Origin: Lepiota brunneoincarnata
Lineage: Eukaryota; Basidiomycota; Agaricomycetes; Agaricales; Agaricaceae
Assembly: GCA_023014365.1 (NCBI GenBank)
Contig: JAEBUN010000023.1
Coordinates: forward strand, 799,096-863,095
Length of the DNA stretch: 64,000 bases
Direction: 5' to 3'
In this document: positions 43,090-60,115 of the stretch, one piece after another
Layout of the letters: each line of letters starts with the position of its first letter
Position numbering within the stretch: the stretch's first letter is position 1
Translations under genes and position numbers: made by a program
Notes under the pieces: model-generated
The model's database searches: none
The model's input: only the letters and a program-made list of their open reading frames with translations
Told to the model about the DNA's origin: nothing

Positions 43090-45500
43090 ATGTACTCTTT
43101 CCTGCCCGACGAACTCCTCAAGGAGATCCTGGCCCCCGCTCTCCAAATCCCCGACGACTCCTTCGCCTCTACAGAAGGTCGATCTCCTTTCTCCAATAAC
43201 ACAAAGACTACATCCGCCTACTTGCTCGTGTGCAAAGATTGGCTCCGCGTCACGACGCCGCTGCTCTATAGCGTGGTTGTGCTCCGCTCAAGGGCGCAGA
43301 TACAAGCCCTCGAATTTGCCCTCGAGTCCACGCCTGACCTTGCCGGATTCATCAAGAAACTCCGGATCGAGAGTGGTTACTGTTCCTCCTTGCTTAAAAT
43401 TATCAAGGGGGTCAAGAACCTGACGGACTTGTGTTTGTCGCTTGAAGTCTATTCCAGTGACAATGTCTCTGCGATTTGCAAGGGATTCGCGCTCATTCAG
43501 CCTCGGCGTTTGATTATATACGATCTGGATCGGCATTCGAACAAAGCCTGGAACCAAAAGGCACAACAGCTCATCAGAACAATTTACGAGTATATAGGCA
43601 CATGGGAGTTGGTGTGTGCGCTTTCTTATCTATCTTCAGCGATGGCTCATCCTACGCCTCATATCGAGCAGACAACCGTCGTTCTTCCGGCATGGGACAC
43701 GTATTTCTTTGATGAGAACGCAAAAATTGAAGAGTTTGTCGATGCTCTTTGTACAAGCGAATCCCTCGAGGTCGTCTCCGTCGCTTCGCAATACAATTGT
43801 CCAGATTGGCTCGACCGTCTTTCCAAAATTCCTACCCTCAAGCGAATTCTTATCAGAGGCAGCCATACCATTGACACGCCTTTTAACAGATATCTCAGGG
43901 AGAACGCGAGGCTCAGTAAGCTCGTGCGTTTTGCGAGGTGAGTCCTTTCCCGAGGATCACGGATATTAAGAACGGTTTAGATTGTTCTCCCTTCAGTGAC
44001 CACCTTCAGCCCTCGACCCCGCCAAATGGGATCAAGGAACTGCAGGGTAGCCTTTCACCGAAACTCCCTGTATTTACTCGGGACTGGCTCATCGTGTTCC
44101 CCGACGCAGTTTGGACAAATATTATCTCTTATGCGATGGGAATTCCTGAACTGGAAGAACATGATTTCTCCCAAACACCTAGACCTTTTAATTATTCTTA
44201 CGGTCCCAAGTTCCGCCGCGGTCTTGTGCGTGTCTGCAAAAAATTCAAGGTCAGTCCACCATTACAATCGGTCTCACTTTCTTTTAATGATCCCGCGGTG
44301 ACTAGGAGTTGGCTATCCCTCTGTATTATCAGTGCATAGTGATAACCTATGACCGTGATCTCGAGTCCCTAAGCGCTCTCCTCTCACGCAGCGAGGAGCT
44401 CGGGAAACAAATTAAATCATTCTTCACAGTTGACCAGAGTCACGGCACTTTGGCCACCCAGAACTTGAACAAAGCACTCCCATATATGTCCAATCTCCAG
44501 CGAATATCAACCAATTTCACTCAGTGGAACACCAACATGAGCTCTGACATCTTCGATTGGCAGGCATTCACTACCCTATCCCAAAAAGCCGGGGGACGCC
44601 TTGTCGACCTCGCCATCCATTTGCACCGACCGACCCAACCCAAGACCCCTGGACGTTATATATGGCTTCACCGCGTTGAAGCACCTCGACTTTTCTTCCT
44701 CCGCGAAATTTACCTTTGACCCGGCCACGGCAGAACAGCGTGCACTCCCCAATCTGGAGAGTGTCACTTGCACCTCGATCAACAATACATTTCTTTCGTT
44801 ATTAAGTTGCATCGAGTACGCGTTTCATTTCTTTCCCCCTCCCCCTCCAAACACTCTCCCTTTGGTGAGTTTCATTCGGGCTGACCACAGCCACTTAGTC
44901 TTCCTAAAATCCAGAATGCGCGTTTCCCAGTGTTGGATAAATGCGAAGGGGCAATCACCTTCCTTCGAAAACACGGCCGAAAGCTCCGCTCCCTAGAAGT
45001 TGGGTTTCTTCCTGGTGTTAGTGTATTCGACATATGTCCCAATCTTAGAACATTCCAAGTGCCCCGCGAAAAACCTGGCGTACGAACCCCCTTATTACTA
45101 CCCCCTTCCCTCATATTCATTGATATTTTTCTAGTTTGCGGTGGCCGAATTCTTTTCCAGCACTGACGTGCACCCATTGGAACTCCTGGACATCAAGACC
45201 GAGGATGTTGCAAAAGGGGCGGAGAAGGAAAAATTCAAGTACATCGGCGGCCTTGACCTTTCCAACTTTACCTCTCTTTCTCGTATTAAGGTGGTTTCGT
45301 GCGAATGGCCCACGACGGAGTAAGCTATGCGTCAGGGTCTACTGCACATTTTAATCTCTGACATCGCTTACAGAAATGGGATAAGGAAGAGCCATTGGGT
45401 GATGTGGGCAGAGCGTCTGAAGGAGAAATACGGTGTCGACATCGTTGATGAGCACGGACAAAACTGGATACCCCGTCTACGGGCAAGACGAGAGAGGTAA
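43090..45500 (+). CDS. Large F-box-family protein with two F-box-like halves
   Basis: Multi-exon gene whose first exon encodes MYSFLPDELLKEILAPALQI and CKDWLRVTTPLLYSVVVL, a standard F-box followed by leucine-rich beta/alpha repeats (LTDLCLSLEVYS, LEVVSVASQYN, LKRILIRGSH). After about 43940 the pattern begins again: WLIVFPDAVWTNIISYAM, RGLVRVCKKFKELAIPLYYQ, then repeats such as LNKALPYMSNLQRIS and GGLDLSNFTSLSRIKVV, ending in RLRARRER at 45500. No stop-start break separates the halves, so one protein of roughly 700 residues is most likely; two adjacent paralogues with an undetected boundary is the alternative. Agaricomycetes carry large F-box families of this type. Confidence 0.65.
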
Positions 45501-45534
45501 TAGCATCCAAGAGAAAGTCTTAATCCATAATTAC

Positions 45535-45551
45535 ATATATATATATATATA
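45535..45551. repeat. (AT)n microsatellite
   Basis: Short pure AT run in the 3' flank of the F-box gene. Confidence 0.9.
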
Positions 45552-45806
45552 CGCCCATTTCTAATGAACGACCAGAACAAGCGTACTATGCCCCCCTCTC
45601 TTCTAGCAAGTAAGCTCCAACATGACTTACGCAGCAACCAGAAAATGAGAAGCAAGGCGCAAGCAATGACTAAGAGGCGGACAATAATAGAGGGTAGGCC
45701 CGAAGGAGTGAATGAATTCCGGAATAGTATACATGAATGGGGTATAAGCTAGATAACCCTAGTGTTCGGACCGGATTCAGCGAGCCAGGGTATTGTGAAA
45801 GAGGAA

Positions 45807-47939
45807 TCACATGAACTTGTCCTTGTAGATCCATGCTAGACCTACATCGCTTGCGCCTTGTGCAACCTAAAAACAAATATATTCAGCCAAAAGCAACGAC
45901 TACGATAAAAGTCCAAATGCATACTGCAGCTCGATACCATTTTGCTGCTTCTTTACGATCTTTCTTGCAACCTCTGCCGTTCGCAAGACAAAAGGCGAGG
46001 TCGTTCTGGGCGTCTGGGTCTCCTAAGCGGGCCGCCACGGTGTAATAGCTCTTGGAACGAGACGTCATGATAAACGATTCGAACATCGATAAAACGAACT
46101 TACAACTGCCATCTTTTGGTCCTTGGGAACACCCCAACCATGAAAGAAGCACTGTCCAACTTCGTATATGGCCAGAACAAGCTCGTCCTACGTGGAGTCG
46201 ATCCAGCAGCCGTGATTTCAATGACACGCAAAAAAGCTCACCTGCACCGGTCCTGTATCAGCACCCTTTCCATCCTTCATACTTTCCAGATCGCCAACTG
46301 CATGCTCCGCGGCCTTACGCAACCACTTGAACCCGACTTTCTCGTTCTTTTCACAACCCCACCCATGTCTCAAAGTTAGGCCCCACATCAGCATACCAAC
46401 ACCACAACCACCATTCTCTTTGGCACTCTTCTCAAAGTACATGGCGGACTCCGTCAAACAATTGGCTTCATGGTGCTGGATACCCAACTGCAGGAAATCT
46501 TGTGATGTCAGCGGCTCCGTTACCACTGGGGTGATAGGTCTGCTGCCGGTAGATTGAGAACGCTGGTTACCCTTGGAAGAGTGGTTTGGTTCTAGGTGTC
46601 GCGATGAGGAAGGGTGTGGTGTAACAAGGTCTTTCGGGGGCTGAGCTGGAAATTCACCGCCTACCGGTGAAGGGGCAGCACTGTCATAGTTATAGTAGGA
46701 GTATGAGGAATACAGGCTTGCAGGGGAGTCGCTTCTAGAGGGTGGCTGCCGAGGAAGCGTCACAGGTTGAACAGGAGTCAAGTAAAGTCCTGAGTCCTGA
46801 TTCCCGGCAACTTGTGATGTGGAAGGTGGTTGTGGGGATTGTTTCCTGAGATACTGCTCCGCAGGTTGTGGGGAGGGTGTTCGGATTCTGTGTCCCGATG
46901 AAGGATCCAGATAGTTGCTCATGGTGTCAAGCTTATCGTGTTTATTGACTTGCAAAGTCGCCATGGATTCTGCATATGGATCGTCGGGTAGGCCTCCTGA
47001 TGATGTCCAATTTGTGGGCTGCTGTTGCATTTGTCGACCTTGCTGTGGATTTGAGGACGATGCCGATCGTTGGTAATGGTGATTCATGCTCTGGAGAAAG
47101 CTCTGTCGGGGAGGGGATTGAGATGCAGTGCGGTTGACATTTCGTTCTAGCACGGCGCGTTTAAGTTCTTCAGAATTGGGGGGCAGTGGTGGTGGTGGTG
47201 CTGTGACCCGTTGCAACGGACCTGATGGAAATGACGGCCGCACAGGTCTCGAAAAATTTGACGTGATAGGCCTAACTATTGGCGCCCTCCCTGCACGATT
47301 ACCGGTATTGTCTGTGTCGGGGGACGAAATCACCAGGGTTGGTATAGGAGACGTCGATCGACTTTTATTGGATATTTCGTGGGAGACAGGTGGCCGGAAT
47401 TCGGACATCGTCGTTGGGGGATTGGAGAGGAGAGAACCATCCGGATCGTACGGGCGAACGGTACCAGAGCTGGTGGCCGAACGCCAGGAGTCACGAAGGG
47501 CAGGAGATGGGGGGTCCTGCTGGGAGTAAACACTCTCATCGTCGTGGTAGCGGAACTCCAACTCTTGATAAACTTTCTTCGAGTCGACTGACGACCTCAA
47601 ATCTAGATAAGACCCAGTTATCGATGCGGTCGTCGTGGAATCACGGGTGAAATGACTGTGTAGGAGGGGTGAGCCTAGAGGGTGTGGCTGTTGGAGGTGG
47701 TTCCGTGGGGGCGTCAACGTGGGCCGATGGACATGTTTTACATGCACACCATCCCCTTCTCCGTCCTGCGAAATGGACGTAGAGGTGTGATTGTCGAGGA
47801 CGTGAGCCGAGTGTTGCTGCAGTTGCGCAGTTGCCCTCGCTCGCTTGGAGGTCCGACGCACAAGCGTGTCAAGCGGGGATGAGTGCTGGAGTTTGAAGGA
47901 GGTAGGGGGTGCCAGTTCAACGGGGATAGTGGCGGCCAT
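45807..47939 (-). CDS. Sel1-repeat protein, DSF2 / chitin-synthase-regulator-like
   Basis: Exon 1 (46242-47939, 566 codons) and at least two further exons end at 45807. The first 430 residues are Ser/Pro/Gln-rich and probably disordered. The C-terminal part holds Sel1-like helical repeats: TSQDFLQLGIQHHEANCLTE, ESAMYFEKSAKENGGCGVGM, MWGLTLRHGWGCEKNEKVGF, KWLRKAAEHAV, and later exons ARLGDPDAQNDLAFCLANGR, GCKKDRKEAAKWYRAAV and a final LAWIYKDKFM. This order of disordered N terminus plus C-terminal Sel1 repeats resembles yeast DSF2 and the fission yeast chitin-synthase regulators. The ATG at 47939 follows a frame that stays open upstream but is unlike coding sequence there. Confidence 0.78.
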
Positions 47940-48054
47940 GGGGGAAGAGGGAGACCATACAATAATGCAGCAATAGAGTGCTACACAGGTCACCACATAA
48001 CTTGTGACATAACAACCATATCATTCCTTATCATTACAGGCACGTCTACAATTA

Positions 48055-52967
<4,913 letters not shown>

Positions 52968-54810
52968 GAAATCAGCAACAAGTTGGATGTAGCAAAGGGT
53001 TCATCACACCACACCAATAATTTGGCGCTTGCTGACTAAGCACTCCGTAAATCAATTCGGCTCCCGGGTCGGTAGAAAGACGCTTGCACGCCGTGTCATC
53101 TTCAGTACATCCAGTAGTTGGCATTGCGACCACAGCCACAGATCGCCCGTGGTGCTCAAGTTGTTTCTCGCTTACTCGTCGCAGCCTCCTTATCTAGCCC
53201 GGCATAAGTAATAGTGCCTGGAGGCTAATGATTACCGATGTGCCCCCCAACAAGGACTAACCACGATATTCCGCGGCCTGTGATTGCTCGTGTTCGGGTA
53301 TGGTTAGGTGAACGATGATCGCCAATTGTGAGGGCCGTTACAGCACCGAGATCGAATGGCACCTGCGACCGTGATGTCCGATGAACAAGTGCAGACCTGG
53401 CACACGACATGATTGGCCGCTCAATCAACCTCAACACCTCAGCAACAAGTCCACTCTCGCTCCGTAGACCGGTAAAGATGTAAACAAAATGGACCTCATA
53501 TGATGCTCAAGCTTTGCCGGAGTATGGTGAGAGGCGAGGACCGGCTACAAGTTGAAGCCACGAAAACACAGGCCGGCGCACCCGATTGAACTCGAATACC
53601 TAATTGGGTGCAGGGCCTCGTGAAAACCCGTGCAAGGTAATCCGCGTGAGCCCGTGATAATCTGGAAGATGGGGCCAAGGAGGCTTTTTCTGTGAACCCG
53701 GAACCGACAGGCACAGTGAGAAGGCATTATTTTCGTTGGTAAGGGGGTGGCAACAAGTGAACCTCACTGTCCATTCAGATCTAGGGGCAAATAGCCAACG
53801 CAAAAAATGCCCTCACTATTCTGTGGCGTCCAGAAGGGGTGCGAGTAATCAAACCGGGTCCTCTCCAGGCAGGCACCCAATATATGTACCTGATTCTCAG
53901 TCGTTCGAAGTCCTTGCGAGCCAAAGGTAACCACCGGCCCCACGAATACCTTACCAGCCAAGCCAAAAATACTGACAAAAATTAGGAACTACATCTCCCG
54001 CGCTCCTGTACTGTACAATACAGTGTATGTATAGTACAGATGACGTTATGGTTGGTTTCAGTGACCCGAACCAATACTTTAAATCTGACATCGTGGGTCC
54101 AAGTTCTTGTTTCAATACTGATATCTATGTACCACAGTTGATGAATATCTCGAGGACAGCTGACAAAACAGGTCGAGGTGATGCCCCGTTTCTGATTACA
54201 CGTTTTTGAAAGATTCTTCCCATGGTGGCTGACGCCACAGAGGCGCCGGTTCTGAGAGAAGACTTTTAACCATGCGCTCCTCTCGTGGAGGGCGTCCAAG
54301 TACCACGGAGCGCCCATCAACCAACTGCCGTCCTTGTTTAACTATTGGGTCAAGATGCATAGTGCGGCATCGCGAAGCATTTGGGTGACATCACGAATGT
54401 GCTGGACAGCGGACATACCGTATCTATGGCGAGTTGCAGAAATAGGCTACCGGTATCAGCGCAGTAACCAGTGGGAACAGATACGCCACCTTCGGAATGA
54501 TGAATCAACAAGCTACCTGATCGCCAAGTGATACCTCCGCGACCAAAGCAAGCCACCTCAGTAAATGTGGCGGGCACACGTCCACACTTAACACCAAAGA
54601 TTCCCCTAACACCCCTACCACAACAATGATCCACGAAGGTCACGGAGAGAAGTGCGGCAACAGCCGCTGGCCGCTGGGTACCACGAGTGCCTTGCTAAAA
54701 GATGTGACAAATCATGTCATAGATAAATAGCCCTTGGAGCTAGAAATGCCCATGCAGTTGTACTAGTGAGAACATTTGGGTACGTAACAAGACATGCGCC
54801 ATTATCACGT
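52968..54810. other. Intergenic region, no gene seen
   Basis: About 1.8 kb. Several open frames of 60-112 codons on both strands have no family similarity. A short inverted word (CTGTACTGTAC ... GTATAGTACAG, near 54006-54040) is present. I see no transposon coding remnant. Confidence 0.4.
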
Positions 54811-56500
54811 TCAACTGACATATCTCCTCGTTTGTTTAAGAGGAGCATAGGGATCTGGTTTCCTGGGGCGGCCATAACGGGGTTCCGACACCTCTGCAGA
54901 TTCACCAGGTCAAGGTGACAAAGCCGGCATAAGATGGGTAAAGACATACTAAGAATATCTCGGTAAACCTTGGAGACATGCTCATCCCAGACCTCTCGCC
55001 ATATATGGACCCCTCCTCCTTCGCGCATATCAAGACCCCACCGCTGCATGAAGCTCCGGAGATTAAACCCTTTGCGCTGTTTATCGGACAAAACAGGGAT
55101 ATCGAGGTGAACAGATGTCGGCTCATCACGGTTGGCACGAGCCTCGATATTAAGTGAGTATTGAGAGGCGCCGTGGGGAGGTTGTTGAAGCAGAAACAGC
55201 ACATAACGGTGGTATTTTGTTCCCTGTTGGGGGTGAGGCGGGATATATTTTGTATGATTATTCAAGTTGAGAATACGAGAGGTATGGTTAGCGGACAAAG
55301 GAATATTGGGTCTGGGAGAGTGAGTCGTAAACTTAGGCTCAAATGACATGATGGTGCTTACTGCATCCAATGCAAGTACGTGGTGTAAGCGGCATTTGCC
55401 TCGTCGGGGACATCTAAGGTAGGGAGTGTAAACTGCCGGTCTACCAACATCGAAATCAACTCCAACATTACCTGCATCAAGCAAGACAAGAGTATATAGT
55501 CGGGTGTCTGTATGGAAAACATTGGCGTAGATTTTAGGCGGATCGAAGGTCTTCGAGAAGAAAGCACTTCAGTGATGTAATCAAAACTGAACAAAAAGCG
55601 CACCTGTCTGGGTAGTAAGAAGGTTCCTGGCTCGACGATCTGGTGGACTTTGTCTGGAACCCGTCCCAATGTATTTGCAGTAATGCGAACGTCGATAGAA
55701 GGGTGGATTTCTGGTAATAAATCCGGGACAACTTTCATTTGATAAAGACGTTCCATCTTGGTGACCAATTAGACTTGCCCAACCAACAGGCGCCTGTATA
55801 TTTACCAATAAGTCCAAATCACCATGCTTCCGCCACTTCTGCTCTAAGAGGTGGCGGTCAACAGCTTTGCCCATGTCAGCTAATGGGTGGGAGGGTCAAT
55901 AGAGAAACCCAAATCTGATATGATATACCACAACTTACGCATTGCATTCGCAACCCTCCACCGTACGTCAGGCAAATTAACTTCGCCCTGCACCTCCAGA
56001 ATCCGCAGTTTTCCCCGCAGGGCCTCTAATTCAGCATCAAACACGTCTAAGCCATTCGATGCCCCCTCCCCTTGCGGCTTGGTTGCTTCCACCCGCTTCG
56101 CCTCTATTTTGTTGATTTCGGTGCACAACAATTCTGCCTCCGACTTGATTTGAGCACTGTCTGCCCCCAAAAATTCGACCGCAAGGTCGTATGCGGGAAG
56201 GACGCCCTCAGCCAAAGGCCTGCACCACGGCCGAGGCGAAGCATTCGAAATCGGAGCACGCTTCGGAAGACGCTTCCTCCTTCGACCTTGGATGCGTTCG
56301 CAGGCACCCACTGCGCTGGACTGCGTGACAGTTGCATCACCTGTTGTCGTCGGTAGGAGCTCCTTGTCGACCGAAGGAGTGTCAGTTGCCTCTTGCACAC
56401 TGACGCTCATCATCCTCAGGCCAACATGCCTGCCCAGCCGTCCCGGAGTCTGTCTCGGTGAAAAAGACCTGCAGATGTTGAGCGAGGCTCGTGAGTACAT
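54811..56500 (-). CDS. MRPL35: Mitochondrial large-subunit ribosomal protein mL38 (MRPL35 of yeast), PEBP fold
   Basis: Multi-exon gene for a mitoribosomal protein with a phosphatidylethanolamine-binding-protein domain. The ATG at 56500 gives a typical Arg/Ser presequence (MYSRASLNICRSFSPRQTPG); frames open above it but start only with TTG. Downstream: YDLAVEFLGADSAQIKSEAE, LRILEVQGEVNLPDVRWRVA, HLLEQKWRKHGDLDLL, the MERLYQMKVVPDLLPEIHP segment, VDVRITANTLGRVPDKV, VEPGTFLLPRQ, then the PEBP core VPDEANAAYTTYLHWM, IPPHPQQGTKYHRYVLFLLQ and FNLRSFMQRWGLD. After a last intron the tail reads SEPRYGRPRKPDPYAPLKQT and stops at 54811. The order matches fungal mL38/MRPL35. Confidence 0.85.
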
Positions 56501-59064
56501 CCTCGGTGCGAAAAGGGTGTCCCAAAGTAACCGGAAAGTCGGCAAAATTGTCGCGTCAAAAACTGATCGAGCGACTGTCGTGTTATTTGTCTACGTTTGT
56601 CTACAACTTTGACCGCTGCCTGACAAGTATCCACCGGGAAATTACTCTGAATCATTCTACGACTTGGTAGGTACCTTGAACATCAACATTCACGACCTTG
56701 GCCTGGGAGAGAGAATGCTCGTTGACCGTACACTACACTATGCTAACTATGTGACAACCGGATGCGATCATACATGACCTGGGGTAACCTCAGGAGCCCT
56801 TGAACGAGAAGAGACGTTTTAGGTACAATGTCTAGATTCAAATCTGTTTTCTACTGATGCCGGAGAGCTTTTGAGCAACAGCGTCACGCTCGGAGATACT
56901 TGAGCCCAATTTCCCCGCACTCCATCGAGAATTATCCGTTTCTACCACGCCTTTGGTAACGTTTTCACAAATTATTACTTCTCCAAGTTACTGTAAACAT
57001 ACGGCCCTTTTCCATGCCCTTCAATTTCACCTCGTGGACAAATCAGCAAGCCTTAGGGTTACGATAGCCTCCGATATGGCACCTTATTGGAAATCATCAT
57101 GCGTTTCTCATTGCCTGGTTGTGAGCACCTGAGCCCCTCTACACATTCAGCTTGCGCTATCCGAATTCTGAAGAAAGTGAGTGACAACCCTTCGTCACGT
57201 ACGGCCCTCCATTACGCACCCGCGGATGCTCTTGTGGATGGCAGTGGAAGGTCATCGACATTTCGCGAGTACTTGATCAGCTTTCAAGTGCTATTTTTAA
57301 TTCTGCCCGATCGTAAGTAGCCGTGCCACTCGACAGATAAACCATGGAACCTTCTATCTGAAAGGGGAAGCAACGAACCCCTGCTTCTCGCCACCATCTT
57401 CAGAGCACCAAAGAGCACGCACACCAGCGGAGCTCGATGCACTGCCAATCTGTCACTCCCGTGCCTCGAGGCAGAGAAACATTCGGACATTCTTCCCAAT
57501 CCTAACGGGACATTCTCATGAGGGGAACCACCTCCACAGAAGCACCTGGGCGCTCTTCGATTCGAATCCTTCGTTCCCAAAAAGCCTTTAGATCCGGATT
57601 CGCTCTCTCTGCCATTTGTCACTCAATGCTCCCAAGCCGGAACGGAAAGCCGTCTCTTGGTCCACTCGGCCTCGAGACCTACCCGCCCGCGAGCCGCCGT
57701 TGTAACAATGCCTTTCTCCGCAAGGTCACGCACAACCGGGGAAGTATCCATTTGTATCACGCGGTAGCAGTCAATGATAGAGATAAGATCAACATCAGAG
57801 CGCACGGCACCCGCCGACCAGCCAAGACGAAGTCCATATCAGTTCAGATAACCAATGTCCCAGTGACCCGGTTAGCTTGAAACGATCCGCCTACCCACAA
57901 GAGTTCCGTCCTCGAACATCAGTACCCCAGATCGCAGGGTCAACCCATCCAGTAAGCCTTACTCATAAAGAATCTTTAATCCATCGCATTCTCATCTAAT
58001 CGACAAATCACTTTGACCCATTTGTAACACCTGACAAGTTTTCGCAAAGTTCAAGGACAAAGCAACGTCCATTGCAGGTAGAAGCACGGATCCCAACACC
58101 TGTATCTCCTCCTTTCCCCCTCTCCCCCACCCCCACTCTTTGATGCAAAACTCACTCAGCGCTAATAATATGTTGCCCGCTACGCATCGTACCGAAGCCT
58201 CATTCTGGAATGTTGCCAGCTTGATGCCAGCGCTATCACCCATTCGTACATCGGTACATAGTTATACAGGTGTTCGCAAGGTAAGGTCTTGCAAGGACCT
58301 TGCCTCATGCCATCGATTCATCTCTGCCGTCACAATGCAACCCCCCCACGCCGCCTCCTTTGTTCCAGCTCAATGGCAGGAAAACCAATGACCCATTAAC
58401 CAGTCGCCAAGTTCCCTAAACCGTACATACCCAGCAGAAACCCTTCACCCATCCCGATTCCGTACACGGTCTGTCGGATACGTACATATCGTACGCATGA
58501 CAAGGTCAAGAACGACATCGGCAAAATCTGATGTCGGTGATCTCATTTCGCTTCCAATGAGGAAACGTATTCCGTCAATCGATATCAGTCACAAATGTTC
58601 GGTATAATCTCTCAATGGTGTCAGGGAGGCCAAAGCTGCTTTCTAGCCAGCGATGTCCATGAGTCGCAAGATATAGAGCTGGGGCAAGAGGATTCGGATC
58701 ACGTCACGTCGTCGGTAGGTTGAAAAGTTGGCAACGGCCAATAAATCACAAGCATTTCATGAACCGCACAGGTATGTTACTCCCAAGAGAGGATCTCAAA
58801 ATTCTACAGAAAGGTATATACGGCTGATTAAGGAAATACCGGGGAGATCTAGAGGAAGATATGGGTAGCCCAACGAGAAAGGAGACAGATGGACAAAGAC
58901 ACAGTACTAGGCGGCTAAAAAGCCACCATGCAGGCAGAGCATAATAATTAACCGCTAAAATAAAAGCAAGTGCATGCATAAAAGTACACCATATGGGAAA
59001 AAGTGCAGATATACAGTGAGGGAATAAAGATAATGAACAAGAGCGGGGAGGGAGGGGATGCGTT
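56501..59064. other. Gene-poor stretch of 2.6 kb, nothing recognised
   Basis: Only short unsupported open frames (for example 57518-57880 plus, 57284-57622 minus). No tRNA, transposon domain or tandem repeat was recognised. It may hold regulatory sequence or a non-coding RNA. Confidence 0.4.
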
Positions 59065-60115
59065 TCAAAACGTCGAGAGGATAAAGGGGCCTTCACGTCT
59101 TGCCCACTTGTCCTCCTCTGGGAGCTCCTTGGGAGGGAAGCGATACTGGAACTCACCATCCTTAACGATGGGGTTCTGTCTTTGTATGCGCTTCTCTCGC
59201 TCCTCACGTTCCATCTCGATCTCAAAGGGAGCTTTGCCACCAGGCGGACGATAGCCAGAGAGCACGGTTTCTTGTTTGGGTTCCCAGCGACCGCCGCCAG
59301 TTGCTTTACACAACACACTAGAGCGGCGCAGAGGATAAGCGTCAAGCTCGCCAGTAGGACTTTTCGATAAGATCGAGATTGAGAGGATGATGAGATGTGC
59401 GAACAGAGGAGCGGCGCGTAGGGGGTTGAGACGAGGGATGAGGTCTCTGAGAGGACGTCGAGCCGATACTGGCGATACTAGGGGCAGTGTAGAGAGAACG
59501 CGTTTTGCGTGTGAGTGCGGGAGGGAGATGCGAGGAAGACGAAGACGAAGACGAAGAAGACGAAACCGAGTGTTCGTCGTCGCTATTGGAAGCAGAAGAG
59601 GAAGTGGATGGATTGGGAGAAAGAGGATATCTGAGGAGAGAAATGGGGTGAGAGAGGGCGCGCTTAATGTCTGGGCGAGGTGGGGTGCGCGGTGTCGAGG
59701 GTTGGCCGTGAATCTGATCGAAACAGTCGTCACATACACGGGCATCGATGACAGGAGAGATGGGCGAATCAAAGGTGGATATAGGGACGTTGCGGGGGGG
59801 CAGGAGGAAGTCGAGGTTTGTGGTATCAAGGAGGGGGGTGAACCTGGATGTGCAGGCATGGCAGAAAATACCTCCACACTTTCTGCAATGATGACGACGT
59901 TCGAAGAGTGAGAAAGCGACGCGGCAGTAGAAGTTGTCGCAATAGGACGCGAGTGCGTCAGGCTAGATGGGCGGATGGAGAAGGGGCAGGTAAGCATAGG
60001 GGAACAGGGTTGTTGTTGTTGCAAGGATGCGTACCTTCCAGAGATGTTTGGGAAGAAGGACTGCGAGATGCTCGTTGGGACGGTCGGGGAGAGAGGTGGA
60101 GAGAGAGAGAACCAT
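59065..60115 (-). CDS. FYVE zinc-finger protein (PI3P-binding)
   Basis: 311-residue protein; exons 60035-60115, 59361-59962, 59065-59317 total 936 nt in phase. Right after the first intron a FYVE finger is seen: CDNFYCRVAFSLFERRHHC then RKCGGIFCHACTSRF and, further on, RVCDDCFDQ. The RRHHCRKCG signature binds PI3P on endosomes and vacuoles. A Ser/Pro-rich linker follows, with a C-terminal conserved-looking segment GGGRWEPKQETVLSGYRPPG, EREEREKRIQRQNPIVKDGE and PKELPEEDKWARREGPF. The last intron (59318-59360, 43 nt) joins two frames and is needed to reach this C terminus. No RING or VPS27-type UIM is visible, so it is not Pib1 or Vps27. Confidence 0.82.

Noticed and set aside
58746..59345. 199-codon minus-strand frame rich in Leu, Phe and Ser
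   Set aside because: It overlaps the last exon of the FYVE gene in another frame, and its hydrophobic look comes from pyrimidine-rich sequence. The FYVE model with a 43-nt intron explains the region better.
59387..59911. 174-codon Arg/Gly-rich plus-strand frame
   Set aside because: Antisense shadow of the Ser/Pro-rich FYVE exon.
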